Of a stretch of DNA of 64,000 nt, positions 41,488 through 50,409 are shown one piece after another. Below the pieces are notes generated by a model. It was not told where the DNA came from and made no database searches. It saw only the letters and a program-made list of their open reading frames with translations. Origin of the DNA: CAJCIY01 sp964245825 (lineage in GTDB: Bacteria; Actinomycetota; Actinomycetes; Mycobacteriales; CAJCIY01); the NCBI GenBank assembly GCA_964245825.1, contig CAXTNT010000010.1:1-64000 (forward strand), written 5' to 3'. Each line of letters starts with the position of its first letter. Positions within the stretch are counted from its first letter, which is position 1. Position numbers and translations under genes: made by a program.

Positions 41488-44400
41488 GCCGACCCGGTCT
41501 CCGGACCGCGCCGGCCATCGGCGCCGTACCGGGGGATGGTGGCGCGGCGGCACCGGTCCGATCTCCCTTCGGGCGACTTCCCACGCCGCTGCGGGGACCC
41601 CTCGTCGTCAGCCTGCTCGTCGCTCTCGCCGGGGTCGCGCTGGTGCCGTGGCTGTCGCACGGGCTCGGCGCGCACACCAACTTCCTCGCGGTGGTCCTCA
41701 CCCTGGTGGCCGCGTGCGACCTGGTCTCGGCGTACCTGCTGCTGCAGCAGTTCCGGTCCGACGGCGACCCGCGCACGCTGGTCATGGCGAGCGCCTACAC
41801 GTGGTCTCTGATCGTCATGCTCGGCGCTGCCCTGTCCTTCCCCGGGGTCGGCTCCGCCCGCCCGCCGCTGGCCACCGCGCCGTCCAACGCACCGTGGCTC
41901 TACGTGCTGTGGCACACCGGTTTTCCGGTCCTACTCAGCCTCGCCTGGGCTCCCTGGCCACGTAGGTACGCCGGGCAGCGCCCGGGAGCGGAGCGACGAC
42001 GGCTGGTATGGGTGACTCAGCTGCTGGCCGCCGGCACCGCGGCCGCGCTGGTAGCGCTCGTCGTCGTCGCGGGACCGGCTCTGCCGGTGCTCATCCGCGG
42101 GCTCGACACCAGCCGCATGACGGCCGTCACGGCGCCGGTGTCGGTCCCCCTGGTGGCGCTGGCGGCACTCGCGCTGACGCGGCGGCTCCGCCACCGGGCC
42201 GGGCCGGAGCGCTGGGCCTGCGCCGCGGCGTGGGTGTGCCTGTTGGACCTGCTCCTCACCTACGCGTCCCGGCATCGCTTCAGCGTCGGCTGGTACGCCG
42301 GTCGGACGGTCGCCTTCGTCGCGGTCGGGGTCGTCCTGTTCGCCCTGCTCCGGGAGGGGGCCCGGCTGAAGGCGGGGCTCCAGGCGGCGCTGGACCGGGA
42401 GGGCCGGGTCGAGACCCTCCAGCGATCGATCCTGGACAACCTGAGCGTGGGCGTGATCCTCACCGATCTCACCGGCCGGACGCTGATGGCCAACGACGCG
42501 GCACTGGCCCTCTTCCCAGGCGTCACGACGGGGCACGTGACCGAGCCGTGGCCCATGCGCACCCAGGAAGGCGAGCGCGTCCCGGTCGAGCAGTACCCCG
42601 TCCGCCTCACCGCCTCGACCGGGGTTGCCCAGCGCGACCGGGTGTACGTGCTGACGACGCCCGACGGCGAGGACCTGTGGCTCGCCGTCAACACCACCCC
42701 CGTCCGCGACCCCGACGGCTCGACGTCGGGCGTCCTGGCCTCCTACGCCGACGTGCGCGAGCGCGAACGGAACCGGGCCTATCTCGAGCGGACCGCCGAC
42801 CAGCTCGTACGGGCCCGGGACGACGCACTTGCCGCCACCAAGGCGAAGTCGGCGTTCCTGGCGGCGATGAGCCACGAGATTCGTACGCCCATGAACGCGG
42901 TGATCGGGATGTCCGAGCTGCTGCTGGACACCCAGCTCGACAGTCAGCAGCGTGAGTTCGCCGAGACCGTGCGGGACAGCGGCGAGGGCCTGCTCACGAT
43001 CATTAACGACATCCTGGACTTCTCGAAGACCGAGTCCGGCGAGCTGGAGCTCGACGGGCACCCGTTCGAGTTGCGGGAGTGTGTGGAGAGCGCGCTCGCA
43101 CTCGTGGCCTACGTCGCCGACCGCAAGGGGTTGGAGCTGGTGGCCGATCTGGATGGGAGCTGCCCCGACCTGCTCGTCGGCGACGTGAACCGCTTCCGCC
43201 AGGTGATGGTGAACCTGCTGAGCAACGCCGTGAAGTTCACCGACCATGGACAGGTCACCGTCCTGGTGAGCGCGCGCGCACTGTCCGACGATCCGGAGGG
43301 GTCGCTGCGGCTACGGGTGGCCGTCACCGACACGGGGATCGGCATCCCGGCCGACCGGATGGACCGGCTGTTCCAGCCGTTCGGGCAGGTCGACAGCTCC
43401 ACCTCCCGGAAGTACGGGGGCACCGGCCTTGGCCTGGTGATCAGTCGCCGACTGGCCGAGGCGATGGGGGGCGACCTGCAGGTGAGCAGCCGGGATGGGA
43501 CGGGCTCGACGTTCGTGTTCACGTCGGTGCTTCGCGGCGCCGTGAACCGCCGGCAGCCGCCTGCGGACCTGGTCGGCAGGTCCGCCCTGATCGTGGACGA
43601 CAACCCGGCCACGCGACGGGTACTGCGACTGCTGCTCTGCGAATGGGGGGTCGCCTGCACCGAAATCGCGTCCGCGGCCGAGGTGCTGGCCCTGCTGGCC
43701 GAGGGCGGCAGCTTCGACGTGGCGCTGCTGGACCAGCACATGCCCGACATGGACGGAGCTGCGCTGGCCCGGGCGCTGGGCGCCCTGCCGGCCAGCCGCG
43801 AGCTACCGCTGATCCTGCTGACCGGCGTGGGCGACCGGCTCGAACCCGAGCTGCGCGCGATGTTCGTGGCCACCGTGACCAAACCGGTGCGGGGCAGCGT
43901 GCTGCGGGAGAGCCTGCTGTTGACCTTCAACCCGGCCGCGGCGGCCGCCCGCGCCGGCGCGGCTGTCGGTGGCCGTCGCAGCCGTGACGCTCCCGGTGCC
44001 GCGGGCCCGGTGCGGATCCTGCTCGCCGAGGACAACCCGGTGAACCAGAAGGTGGCCCAGCTGTCCCTCGCCAAGCTCGGCTACACCATCGACATCGTGC
44101 GCAACGGCGTGGAGGCACTGCAGGCCCTGCATTCGGCCGCGTACGACCTGGTGCTGATGGACGTGCAGATGCCGCTGATGGACGGGCTGGAGGCCACGCG
44201 CCGGATCCGCGACGAGCTGCCCGCCGAACAGCAGCCCCGCATCGTCGCCATGACCGCCAGCGTGCTGGTGGAGGACCGGACGGCTTGTCTGGCAGCCGGG
44301 ATGGACGACTACCTGACCAAGCCGGTCCGGGAGGCCGACCTGCGTGGGGCGCTCTCCGACGTCCCGGCGGTCGGGCGTCGGCACGTCGCGACCACCGACG

Positions 44401-44819
44401 AGGTGTCCCCCGCACCGGCGGTCGACACCGGTGTGTTCGAGGCCCTCCTCGAGCAGTTGGCAGCGGACGGGTCCACGTTGCGCGAGCAGCTGCTCGACGG
44501 CTACCTGGACCAGGCCCGCGTGCAGATCCCCCAGCTCGTCGCTGCCGCCGGCACCACCGACACCGAACTCGTCCGACGGCTCGCGCACGGGATGCGCTCG
44601 AGCAGTGCCGTACTTGGCGCCGGGACCCTGGCCGGGTTGCTGGGCGAGGCCGAGGACGCCGCCCGGTCAGGCTCGTGCGACCTCCTGCCGACCGCCTTGC
44701 GGATCAAGGACGAGTTCGACCGGGTCACCGGGGCCTTGACCCACCTGCGCGACCAGCCGGCCGCGCCGCTCCCGGCGGCCGCCCGGGTGCTCGACGTCCG
44801 TAGCCCCAGCGCCGGCTAG
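41484..44819 (+). CDS. Hybrid sensor kinase, 7TM-PAS-HisKA-HATPase-REC-REC-HPt
   Basis: 1111 residues. About seven N-terminal helices (35-295) form a MASE-like sensor; the segment RFSVGWYAGRTVA fits MASE4. PAS about 310-435, HisKA with His464 in AAMSHEIRTPMNAV, HATPase (NLLSNAVKF, DTGIGIP, GTGLGL), REC1 with Asp750, REC2 with Asp893 (LVLMDVQMP) and an HPt domain with His1035 in LAHGMRSSSAVLGA. This supports a full internal phosphorelay. GTG 41484 overlaps the upstream regulator stop, implying the relay may end at that cyclase. Confidence 0.93.
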   Translation: MSRPGLRTAPAIGAVPGDGGAAAPVRSPFGRLPTPLRGPLVVSLLVALAGVALVPWLSHGLGAHTNFLAVVLTLVAACDLVSAYLLLQQFRSDGDPRTLVMASAYTWSLIVMLGAALSFPGVGSARPPLATAPSNAPWLYVLWHTGFPVLLSLAWAPWPRRYAGQRPGAERRRLVWVTQLLAAGTAAALVALVVVAGPALPVLIRGLDTSRMTAVTAPVSVPLVALAALALTRRLRHRAGPERWACAAAWVCLLDLLLTYASRHRFSVGWYAGRTVAFVAVGVVLFALLREGARLKAGLQAALDREGRVETLQRSILDNLSVGVILTDLTGRTLMANDAALALFPGVTTGHVTEPWPMRTQEGERVPVEQYPVRLTASTGVAQRDRVYVLTTPDGEDLWLAVNTTPVRDPDGSTSGVLASYADVRERERNRAYLERTADQLVRARDDALAATKAKSAFLAAMSHEIRTPMNAVIGMSELLLDTQLDSQQREFAETVRDSGEGLLTIINDILDFSKTESGELELDGHPFELRECVESALALVAYVADRKGLELVADLDGSCPDLLVGDVNRFRQVMVNLLSNAVKFTDHGQVTVLVSARALSDDPEGSLRLRVAVTDTGIGIPADRMDRLFQPFGQVDSSTSRKYGGTGLGLVISRRLAEAMGGDLQVSSRDGTGSTFVFTSVLRGAVNRRQPPADLVGRSALIVDDNPATRRVLRLLLCEWGVACTEIASAAEVLALLAEGGSFDVALLDQHMPDMDGAALARALGALPASRELPLILLTGVGDRLEPELRAMFVATVTKPVRGSVLRESLLLTFNPAAAAARAGAAVGGRRSRDAPGAAGPVRILLAEDNPVNQKVAQLSLAKLGYTIDIVRNGVEALQALHSAAYDLVLMDVQMPLMDGLEATRRIRDELPAEQQPRIVAMTASVLVEDRTACLAAGMDDYLTKPVREADLRGALSDVPAVGRRHVATTDEVSPAPAVDTGVFEALLEQLAADGSTLREQLLDGYLDQARVQIPQLVAAAGTTDTELVRRLAHGMRSSSAVLGAGTLAGLLGEAEDAARSGSCDLLPTALRIKDEFDRVTGALTHLRDQPAAPLPAAARVLDVRSPSAG

Positions 44820-44830
44820 CCGTCTAGCCG
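44813..44830. terminator. Hairpin made of two convergent TAG ends
   Basis: CGGCTAG (44813-44819) and CTAGCCG (44824-44830) are exact inverted arms around CCGT. Each arm holds the TAG stop of one converging gene, a second case of the design at 6625-6656. The stem is short, so termination strength is uncertain. Confidence 0.45.
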
Positions 44831-46446
44831 TCCGGGCGGTATATCCGGCGCATCATCGCCCGGGTCGCGGCCCAGCGTGCCCGTCCGGTGATCCCGGCCC
44901 GGGCCAGCGCCGCCGCAGCGGCGTTCGACCCCGGTCCGCCGTGCACGCCCCCGCCCGGGTGCGCCGAGGCGCCGGCCAGGAACAGCCGATCGACGGGGGT
45001 GGCCGCTCCGCCGAGCCCCGGTACGGGCCGGAACACCAGCTGCTGGTGCAGCTGCGCCGTACCGGCGTTGACGGCGCCGCGGTCCAGGTTCCGATCGGCC
45101 GCCTGCAGGGCGGTCGGGGTCTGGACGTGGCGGCCGACGACGAGCTGGCGAAACCCGGGGGCGTGCCGTTCCACCGCCGCCTCGACCAGGGCGACGTGGG
45201 CCCGCAGCTGTGCCTCGTCGAGGCGAGCCCGACGCGGCAGGTGCGTGTACGCCCAGGCGGACTCCGTCCCGGTTGGCGACCGCGTGGCGTCCGCCGTGGT
45301 CATCTGCCCGAACAGCACGAACGGCTTTCGTGGGAGCCGTCCGGTGGCCAGGTCCGCGGCGAAGTCGGTCAGCCCGTCCAGATCCGCGCCGAGGTGCACC
45401 GTCCCGGCGCCCACCGCCCCGGCGGCGGTCCACGGGACCGGACCGGACAGCGCCCAGTCGACCTTCAGTGTCGCCGGGTCCCATTCGAAGTGGGCGAGGT
45501 CAGCCACGAAGCGCGGCGGCAGGTCCGCGTACCCGACGAGGTCGGCGAACAGCGTGGGTGCGGCCACATCCGCCAGCACGGCCCGGCGCGCGGTGATGCG
45601 CTCACCGGACGCCAGCACCACCCCCGTCGCCGCACCGCCCCGCAGGGTCACCCGTGCCACCGGCGCCTCGAGGCGGATGTGGCCGCCGCGGGTGCGGAGC
45701 CGGCGAGCCAGCGACCCGCTCAGCTCGCCCGCGCCGCCGACGGGGACCGGGAAGCCCCGACTCTGCCCGACCATCGTCAGCAGCCAGCCGTACAGCGCAC
45801 TGCCGGAGGAGTCGGGCGACAGGTCGGCGTGCGCCGCGTTGCCCGCCAACAGGAGCGGACCCCCCACACCCTGGAACTGCTCCTGGCCGAACCGTCGGAC
45901 CGGCTGGGCCGCCAACCTCGCCAGCCGCAGGGCCGGGCCGGCGCCCAGGGCCCGGAGCAGGGCAACGGTCGGCCGGACCGGCGGGAATGGTTGGAACAGC
46001 GCCCGCAGGACGAGGGCCTCTATCTCGTCCCACTGCTCGACCAACGCGAGCCACGCGGGCCCGTCGGGTTGGGCGAACGCGGCGAGTGAGGCAGCCGTCT
46101 GTTGCCGGTCCCGGGAGAGCACCGCACACCGGTCGTCGGGCAGGACGTGGGCCAGCACGCGCGGGGCGTGCGTCCAGCGCAGGCCGTAGCCCCCCAGCTC
46201 GAGGTTCTGCAGGACCGGCGACGCCGCGGCGAACGGGTAGAACGCGCTGAACAGGTCGCTGACGAAGCCGGGCGCGGTGACCTCCGCGGAGCGGACGGCG
46301 CCGCCCACGTGTGGCGACGCCTCGCACACCACGACGTCCCAGCCGGCGTCGGTCAGGATGTTCGCGGCGACCAGACCGTTGTGGCCGGCCCCCACCACGA
46401 CCGCATCCGGCGCGCTGTCGGCGACGCCTCGGGCGGAACCGCTCAC
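44824..46446 (-). CDS. FAD-dependent phytoene-desaturase-like oxidoreductase
   Basis: 540 residues from GTG 46446; the frame extends to 46527 but the segment before it lacks family character. Dinucleotide-binding VVVGAGHNGLVAANILTDAGW at the start, then ASPHVGGAVRS, central GGAGELSGSLARRLRTRGG, and C-terminal LFLAGASAHPGGGVHGGPG, the signature of the CrtI/PYROXD2 family. It oxidises or isomerises a polyene or unknown hydrophobic substrate. Convergent with the hybrid kinase by 4 nt. No crtB or other carotenoid genes adjoin it. Confidence 0.9.
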   Translation of the reverse strand: MSGSARGVADSAPDAVVVGAGHNGLVAANILTDAGWDVVVCEASPHVGGAVRSAEVTAPGFVSDLFSAFYPFAAASPVLQNLELGGYGLRWTHAPRVLAHVLPDDRCAVLSRDRQQTAASLAAFAQPDGPAWLALVEQWDEIEALVLRALFQPFPPVRPTVALLRALGAGPALRLARLAAQPVRRFGQEQFQGVGGPLLLAGNAAHADLSPDSSGSALYGWLLTMVGQSRGFPVPVGGAGELSGSLARRLRTRGGHIRLEAPVARVTLRGGAATGVVLASGERITARRAVLADVAAPTLFADLVGYADLPPRFVADLAHFEWDPATLKVDWALSGPVPWTAAGAVGAGTVHLGADLDGLTDFAADLATGRLPRKPFVLFGQMTTADATRSPTGTESAWAYTHLPRRARLDEAQLRAHVALVEAAVERHAPGFRQLVVGRHVQTPTALQAADRNLDRGAVNAGTAQLHQQLVFRPVPGLGGAATPVDRLFLAGASAHPGGGVHGGPGSNAAAAALARAGITGRARWAATRAMMRRIYRPDG

Positions 46447-46542
46447 GCGCCACCGTACGGCGCCGATGGCCGTGCCCGGTCGCGACCAGGCGCCCCAGCG
46501 GTGAGTGCCCGAGCGGTCGCGCGGCACGCGGTCAGGTGCCGG

Positions 46543-48315
46543 TCAGGTGCCCGAGCGGTCCGGCGGCACGACGTCCGGCACCCGGACCGGGCCCGCCTCC
46601 CGCGGGCGGGGGCGGTCCTGCCGGTGCAGCCGGACCGCGACCAGGGCGACGTCGTCCTCAGGGTTGAGCGGCAGCATCCGCGCCAGCACCGCATCGCACA
46701 GGCCGTCGAGATCACGGTCGGCCAGGTCTTCGAGGGTACGGCGCAGTCGGGTCAGACCCTCGTCCAGCGTCTGACCGCGGCGCTCCACCAGACCGTCGGT
46801 GTAGAGCAGGACCGTCGACCCCCGGTCGAGGGTGATCGAGGACTCGACGCGTTCGGTGCTCGGGTCGATGCCCAGCAGCAGATCGGCCTCGACGCCGGCC
46901 AACAGGACGACCGCGCCGTTCGGGTTGATCGCCATCGGCGGCGGGTGGCCGGCGTTCGACCACCGCACGTGCGTCACGCCGCGCTCGAGCTCGTCGTCGG
47001 TCTGCTCGACGCGCGCCACGATGACGGTGGCGGTCGTGTCGACGGCCAGCAGCCGCAGCACCTGGTCGACCCCGCTCAGGACGTCCGCCGGCCCCGCCCC
47101 CGAGTACGCGGCGATGCCCCGCAGCAGCGAGCGGACCTGCCCCATCGCCGCGGCGGCCGCGGTGTCGTGCCCGACCACGTCGCCGATCACCAGCACGGTG
47201 GCCCCATCGGCCTGCAGGAACGCGTCGTACCAGTCGCCCCCGACCTGTGCGGCCTCGGCGGCGGGCTCGTACCGGACGACGACCTGCATGTGGTCGGGCT
47301 CCGGCGGTGCCGTCAGCATCGAGCGCTGCAGCGCCCCCGCCAGCTGCTGCTGCTGCCGGAACAGGCGCGCGTTGTCGATGGCCAGACCCCCACGGACCGC
47401 CGCCTCGTCCGCGACCGCCAGGTCCTCCGCCCCCATCGGCTTGCGGTCGACACCCCGGAACAGCGAGAGGCCGCCGACGACGCGGTCCCGCCCCGGCAGG
47501 ACCAGGAACGCCGCCGACTCGGGTGCGAGCTCCGCGAGGATCGTCCGCGCCTCCGCACTCCTGAGCATCGGCTCGATCGCCGCCGTGGCACCCTGCGGCA
47601 CGACGACGGGCTGCTCAGTGCGGAACAGCCGGGCGAGGTACGAGTCGTCGGTCAGCGCGGGCACCCGGAGCTCCCGGTAGCGGTCGACGAGCGGACGGAG
47701 GTGCTCCTCGACGTGCCACGAGGCCGCGTCGCGCAGCGTCCGGCTCCCGCCGGCACCGACCTCGTCCTCGACCAGAGTCACCACGCACCAGTCACACACG
47801 GCGGGTACGAGCAGCTGGGCCAGCCGGGCCACCGCCTCCTCAGCGTCCAGCGTGCTGGACAGCTCCGAGGTCACCGCCGACAGCAGACCGGCGCGCCGCA
47901 CGTCGTGCTCGGCCCGCTCGGCCGCGGCCCGCCGGGCCGAGATGTCGAGGAAGTAGACCGACAGACCGTCGCTGCTCGGCCACGCCCGCACCTCGTACCA
48001 CCGGTTCAGCGGGGCCGCGTAGTAGGCCTCGAAGGCCACCGGCTCGTCCGTCGCGATCGCCGCGCGATAGTGCCGCTCGAAGTCGCTGCCCACGGCGGCG
48101 GGAAAGCGGTCCCACATGACCTGGCCCAACAGGTCTGCCCGGGTCGCGGCGAGCAGTCGCTCGGCCTCGGCGTTGACGTAGGTGAACCGCCAGTCGGCGT
48201 CGAGGGAGAAGAAGGCGGCGGGCATGGCCTCGAGCACGCGGACGAGGCGCGCATCGTCCGCGGCGACGTCCCGCTCCCCGTCCGGCCCGACCTGGGTGGG
48301 AAAGGTGGCCGACAT
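46543..48315 (-). CDS. PAS-GAF-SpoIIE serine phosphatase
   Basis: 590 residues from ATG 48315. PAS (about 25-145, FFSLDADWRFTYVNAEAERLL), GAF (about 165-320, VPAVCDWCVVTLVEDE) and a PP2C/SpoIIE domain (about 330-570) with VGGDWYDAFLQADG, VIGDVVGHDTAAAAAM, WSNAGHPPPM and LLYTDGLVERR. It probably dephosphorylates a STAS anti-anti-sigma factor. No anti-sigma kinase domain is fused. Monocistronic, divergent from the glycosyltransferase. Confidence 0.93.
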   Translation of the reverse strand: MSATFPTQVGPDGERDVAADDARLVRVLEAMPAAFFSLDADWRFTYVNAEAERLLAATRADLLGQVMWDRFPAAVGSDFERHYRAAIATDEPVAFEAYYAAPLNRWYEVRAWPSSDGLSVYFLDISARRAAAERAEHDVRRAGLLSAVTSELSSTLDAEEAVARLAQLLVPAVCDWCVVTLVEDEVGAGGSRTLRDAASWHVEEHLRPLVDRYRELRVPALTDDSYLARLFRTEQPVVVPQGATAAIEPMLRSAEARTILAELAPESAAFLVLPGRDRVVGGLSLFRGVDRKPMGAEDLAVADEAAVRGGLAIDNARLFRQQQQLAGALQRSMLTAPPEPDHMQVVVRYEPAAEAAQVGGDWYDAFLQADGATVLVIGDVVGHDTAAAAAMGQVRSLLRGIAAYSGAGPADVLSGVDQVLRLLAVDTTATVIVARVEQTDDELERGVTHVRWSNAGHPPPMAINPNGAVVLLAGVEADLLLGIDPSTERVESSITLDRGSTVLLYTDGLVERRGQTLDEGLTRLRRTLEDLADRDLDGLCDAVLARMLPLNPEDDVALVAVRLHRQDRPRPREAGPVRVPDVVPPDRSGT

Positions 48316-48379
48316 GCGGACATCTTGACCGGCCGCGCTCGGCGGCGCTCGACGGCGGTCGCCGCGGCTACCGTCTGGC

Positions 48380-49402
48380 ATGGCTCGTCGGCTCCGGATC
48401 GGGATCCTCGCCTCCATCGCCCACCGGACGCCGCCGCGCGAGTACGGTCCGTGGGAGCAGGTCGCCTCGACGCTCGCGGAGGGCCTGGTCGCGCTGGGTC
48501 ACGACGTGACGCTGTTCGCGACCGCCGAGTCGATCACCGCGGGCCACCTGCACGCGGAGGCCCCCCGCGGGTACGAGGAGGACCCGGGCCTGGACGCGAA
48601 GGTCTACGAGTCCCTGCACATCGGCGCCGCGTTCGCCCGGGCCGGCGAGTTCGACGTGTTATCCAACCAGTTCGACTTCCTGCCGCTGAGCTACAGCCGG
48701 CTGGTGGACACGCCCGTCGTCACGACCATCCACGGCTTCTCCTCGCCGCGGATCCTGCCGGCGTACCGGGCCGTCAACGACATCGCCCACTTCGTGTCGA
48801 TCAGCGACAGCGACCGGCACGCCGACCTGACGTACGCCGCCACGATCCACCACGGCATCGACCCGGCGGCCTTCACGTTCTCCCCGACACCCGGCAGCTA
48901 CCTCCTGTTCCTCGGCCGCATCCACCCGGACAAGGGGACGGCTCAGGCGGTCCAGGTCGCCCGTCGTGCGGGCGTGCCGCTGGTGATCGCCGGCATCGTG
49001 CACGACGAGGTGTACTTCCGCGAGCAGGTCGAGCCGTTCGTCGACGGCCGCGACGTCACCTACGTGGGGCCCGTCGCGGCGGCCGAGCGCGACGCGTTGC
49101 TCGGGGGCGCGCTCGCCCTGCTGCACCTGATCGGCTTCGACGAGCCGTTCGGGCTCGCCGTGGTCGAGTCCCTCGCCACCGGTACGCCGGTGATCGCCGT
49201 CCGGCGCGGCTCGATGCCGGAGCTGCTCGTCGACGGGGTCACCGGCCTGCTCGTCGAGGACGCCGACGCGGCGGTCGCCGCCGTGGCGCACGTCGGGGAC
49301 CTGTCCCGAGCCGCCTGCCGGGCGGATGTCGAGGCCCGCTTCACGGCGGAACGGATGGTCGCCCGGTACGCGGAGCTGTTCGAGGCCGTCAGCCGACCAT
49401 GA
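48380..49402 (+). CDS. Glycosyltransferase family 4
   Basis: 340 residues, GT-B fold. The N-terminal domain starts RIGILASIAHRTPPREYGPWE, the C-terminal domain has LLFLGRIHPDKGTAQAV, and the EX7E-type nucleotide-sugar motif is DEPFGLAVVESLATGTPVIA. It transfers a hexose from an NDP-sugar, donor unknown. This subfamily is common in actinobacteria and often linked to glycoside processing or trehalose-like storage. Convergent with the GNAT gene. Confidence 0.92.
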   Translation: MARRLRIGILASIAHRTPPREYGPWEQVASTLAEGLVALGHDVTLFATAESITAGHLHAEAPRGYEEDPGLDAKVYESLHIGAAFARAGEFDVLSNQFDFLPLSYSRLVDTPVVTTIHGFSSPRILPAYRAVNDIAHFVSISDSDRHADLTYAATIHHGIDPAAFTFSPTPGSYLLFLGRIHPDKGTAQAVQVARRAGVPLVIAGIVHDEVYFREQVEPFVDGRDVTYVGPVAAAERDALLGGALALLHLIGFDEPFGLAVVESLATGTPVIAVRRGSMPELLVDGVTGLLVEDADAAVAAVAHVGDLSRAACRADVEARFTAERMVARYAELFEAVSRP

Positions 49403-49408
49403 CCGGGA

Positions 49409-50314
49409 TCAGTAGGCGACGTAGCGGTGCAACCGGTACCAGGTCGTCGCGAATCCGAGCCGGGGCCAGGTGCGCGAGGACAGCAGGTTGGTCGAACGCC
49501 AGTCGACGACGATCGACGGCTTGCCCGCCGAGTACGCCCAGTCGATGACGGCCTCGCCGAGCGCACGCGCAACTCCGCGTCCCCGGGCGGCCGGCAGTAC
49601 CGTCACCTGGGCAAGAAAGCCGGCATTCTCCGGACGAGCCAGGCCGGCGTGCGCGGCCGACAGCTCGACCGGAACACCGAGGCCCTTGCCGACGACCTCG
49701 CCGTCCAGTTCGGCCACGAAGCAGGCCGTCTCGTCGTCCGCGTACTCCTGGAGGCAGTCGGCCTCGAGCTCCTCGGGCGAGTCCGGCACGACCGGCGAGA
49801 ACGTCGGCGAGCCGGCCTGGTGCACGGGCAGCAGCAGCTCGAGCTCGACCAACCGTGGCACGTCGGCGCGGACGGCTCGCCGCACCGGCCGGCCGGGATA
49901 CGCCGATGTCGGACGGACGGCGTGCACGTGCTGCAACCCGAAGCCCAGCCGGAACCAGGCGTCGACCGCGGCCGTGTCGTGCGACGGCACGAGCACGTAG
50001 TGCGCGACCCGCCCCTCGGCCACCCAGCGCTCGGCAGCGAAGCCGTAGAGGTCGCCGATCAGCTCGGGATCGCGCGCGGCGTGGCCGGCGTTCTCGACCC
50101 AGACGTTCGGCCCCCACGACTCGCCCTTGGGGTAGCCGATCAGATAGCCGCCGCCGCTGACCGCACCGGACGCACCGGGCTGCCCCCACTCAGCGGCAAG
50201 TAGCGGCGCGACGTCGATGTCCGGCAGCAGCGGCGCGGCGATCCGGTGCGCAGCGTGCCGGTCCGCCAGCAGGCCTGCGGCATGCCGTAGGTCGTCCTCG
50301 GTGAACGCACGCAC
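49409..50314 (-). CDS. Tandem-GNAT acetyltransferase
   Basis: 301 residues in two GNAT folds. The first (about 1-135) is degenerate, with YVLVPSHDTAAVDAWFRLGFG. The second (about 145-300) keeps the acetyl-CoA loop VTVLPAARGRGVARALGEA and a C-terminal WRSTNLLSSRTWPRLGF. It probably acetylates a small molecule or amine; substrate unknown. Convergent with the GT4 gene, separated by 6 nt. Confidence 0.85.
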   Translation of the reverse strand: MRAFTEDDLRHAAGLLADRHAAHRIAAPLLPDIDVAPLLAAEWGQPGASGAVSGGGYLIGYPKGESWGPNVWVENAGHAARDPELIGDLYGFAAERWVAEGRVAHYVLVPSHDTAAVDAWFRLGFGLQHVHAVRPTSAYPGRPVRRAVRADVPRLVELELLLPVHQAGSPTFSPVVPDSPEELEADCLQEYADDETACFVAELDGEVVGKGLGVPVELSAAHAGLARPENAGFLAQVTVLPAARGRGVARALGEAVIDWAYSAGKPSIVVDWRSTNLLSSRTWPRLGFATTWYRLHRYVAY

Positions 50315-50409
50315 CGGCCCAGACTAGGCAGCCCGTATCCGCACGGTCATGGTCGCTGTGTCGGGCCGCCCGGGTGACCGGCTTCCGCCGACGTCGTCAG
50401 CCGCACGGA

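Noticed and set aside
46102..49548. An 1148-codon open frame on the plus strand
   Set aside because: Runs antisense or out of frame over three well-supported genes; no motif.
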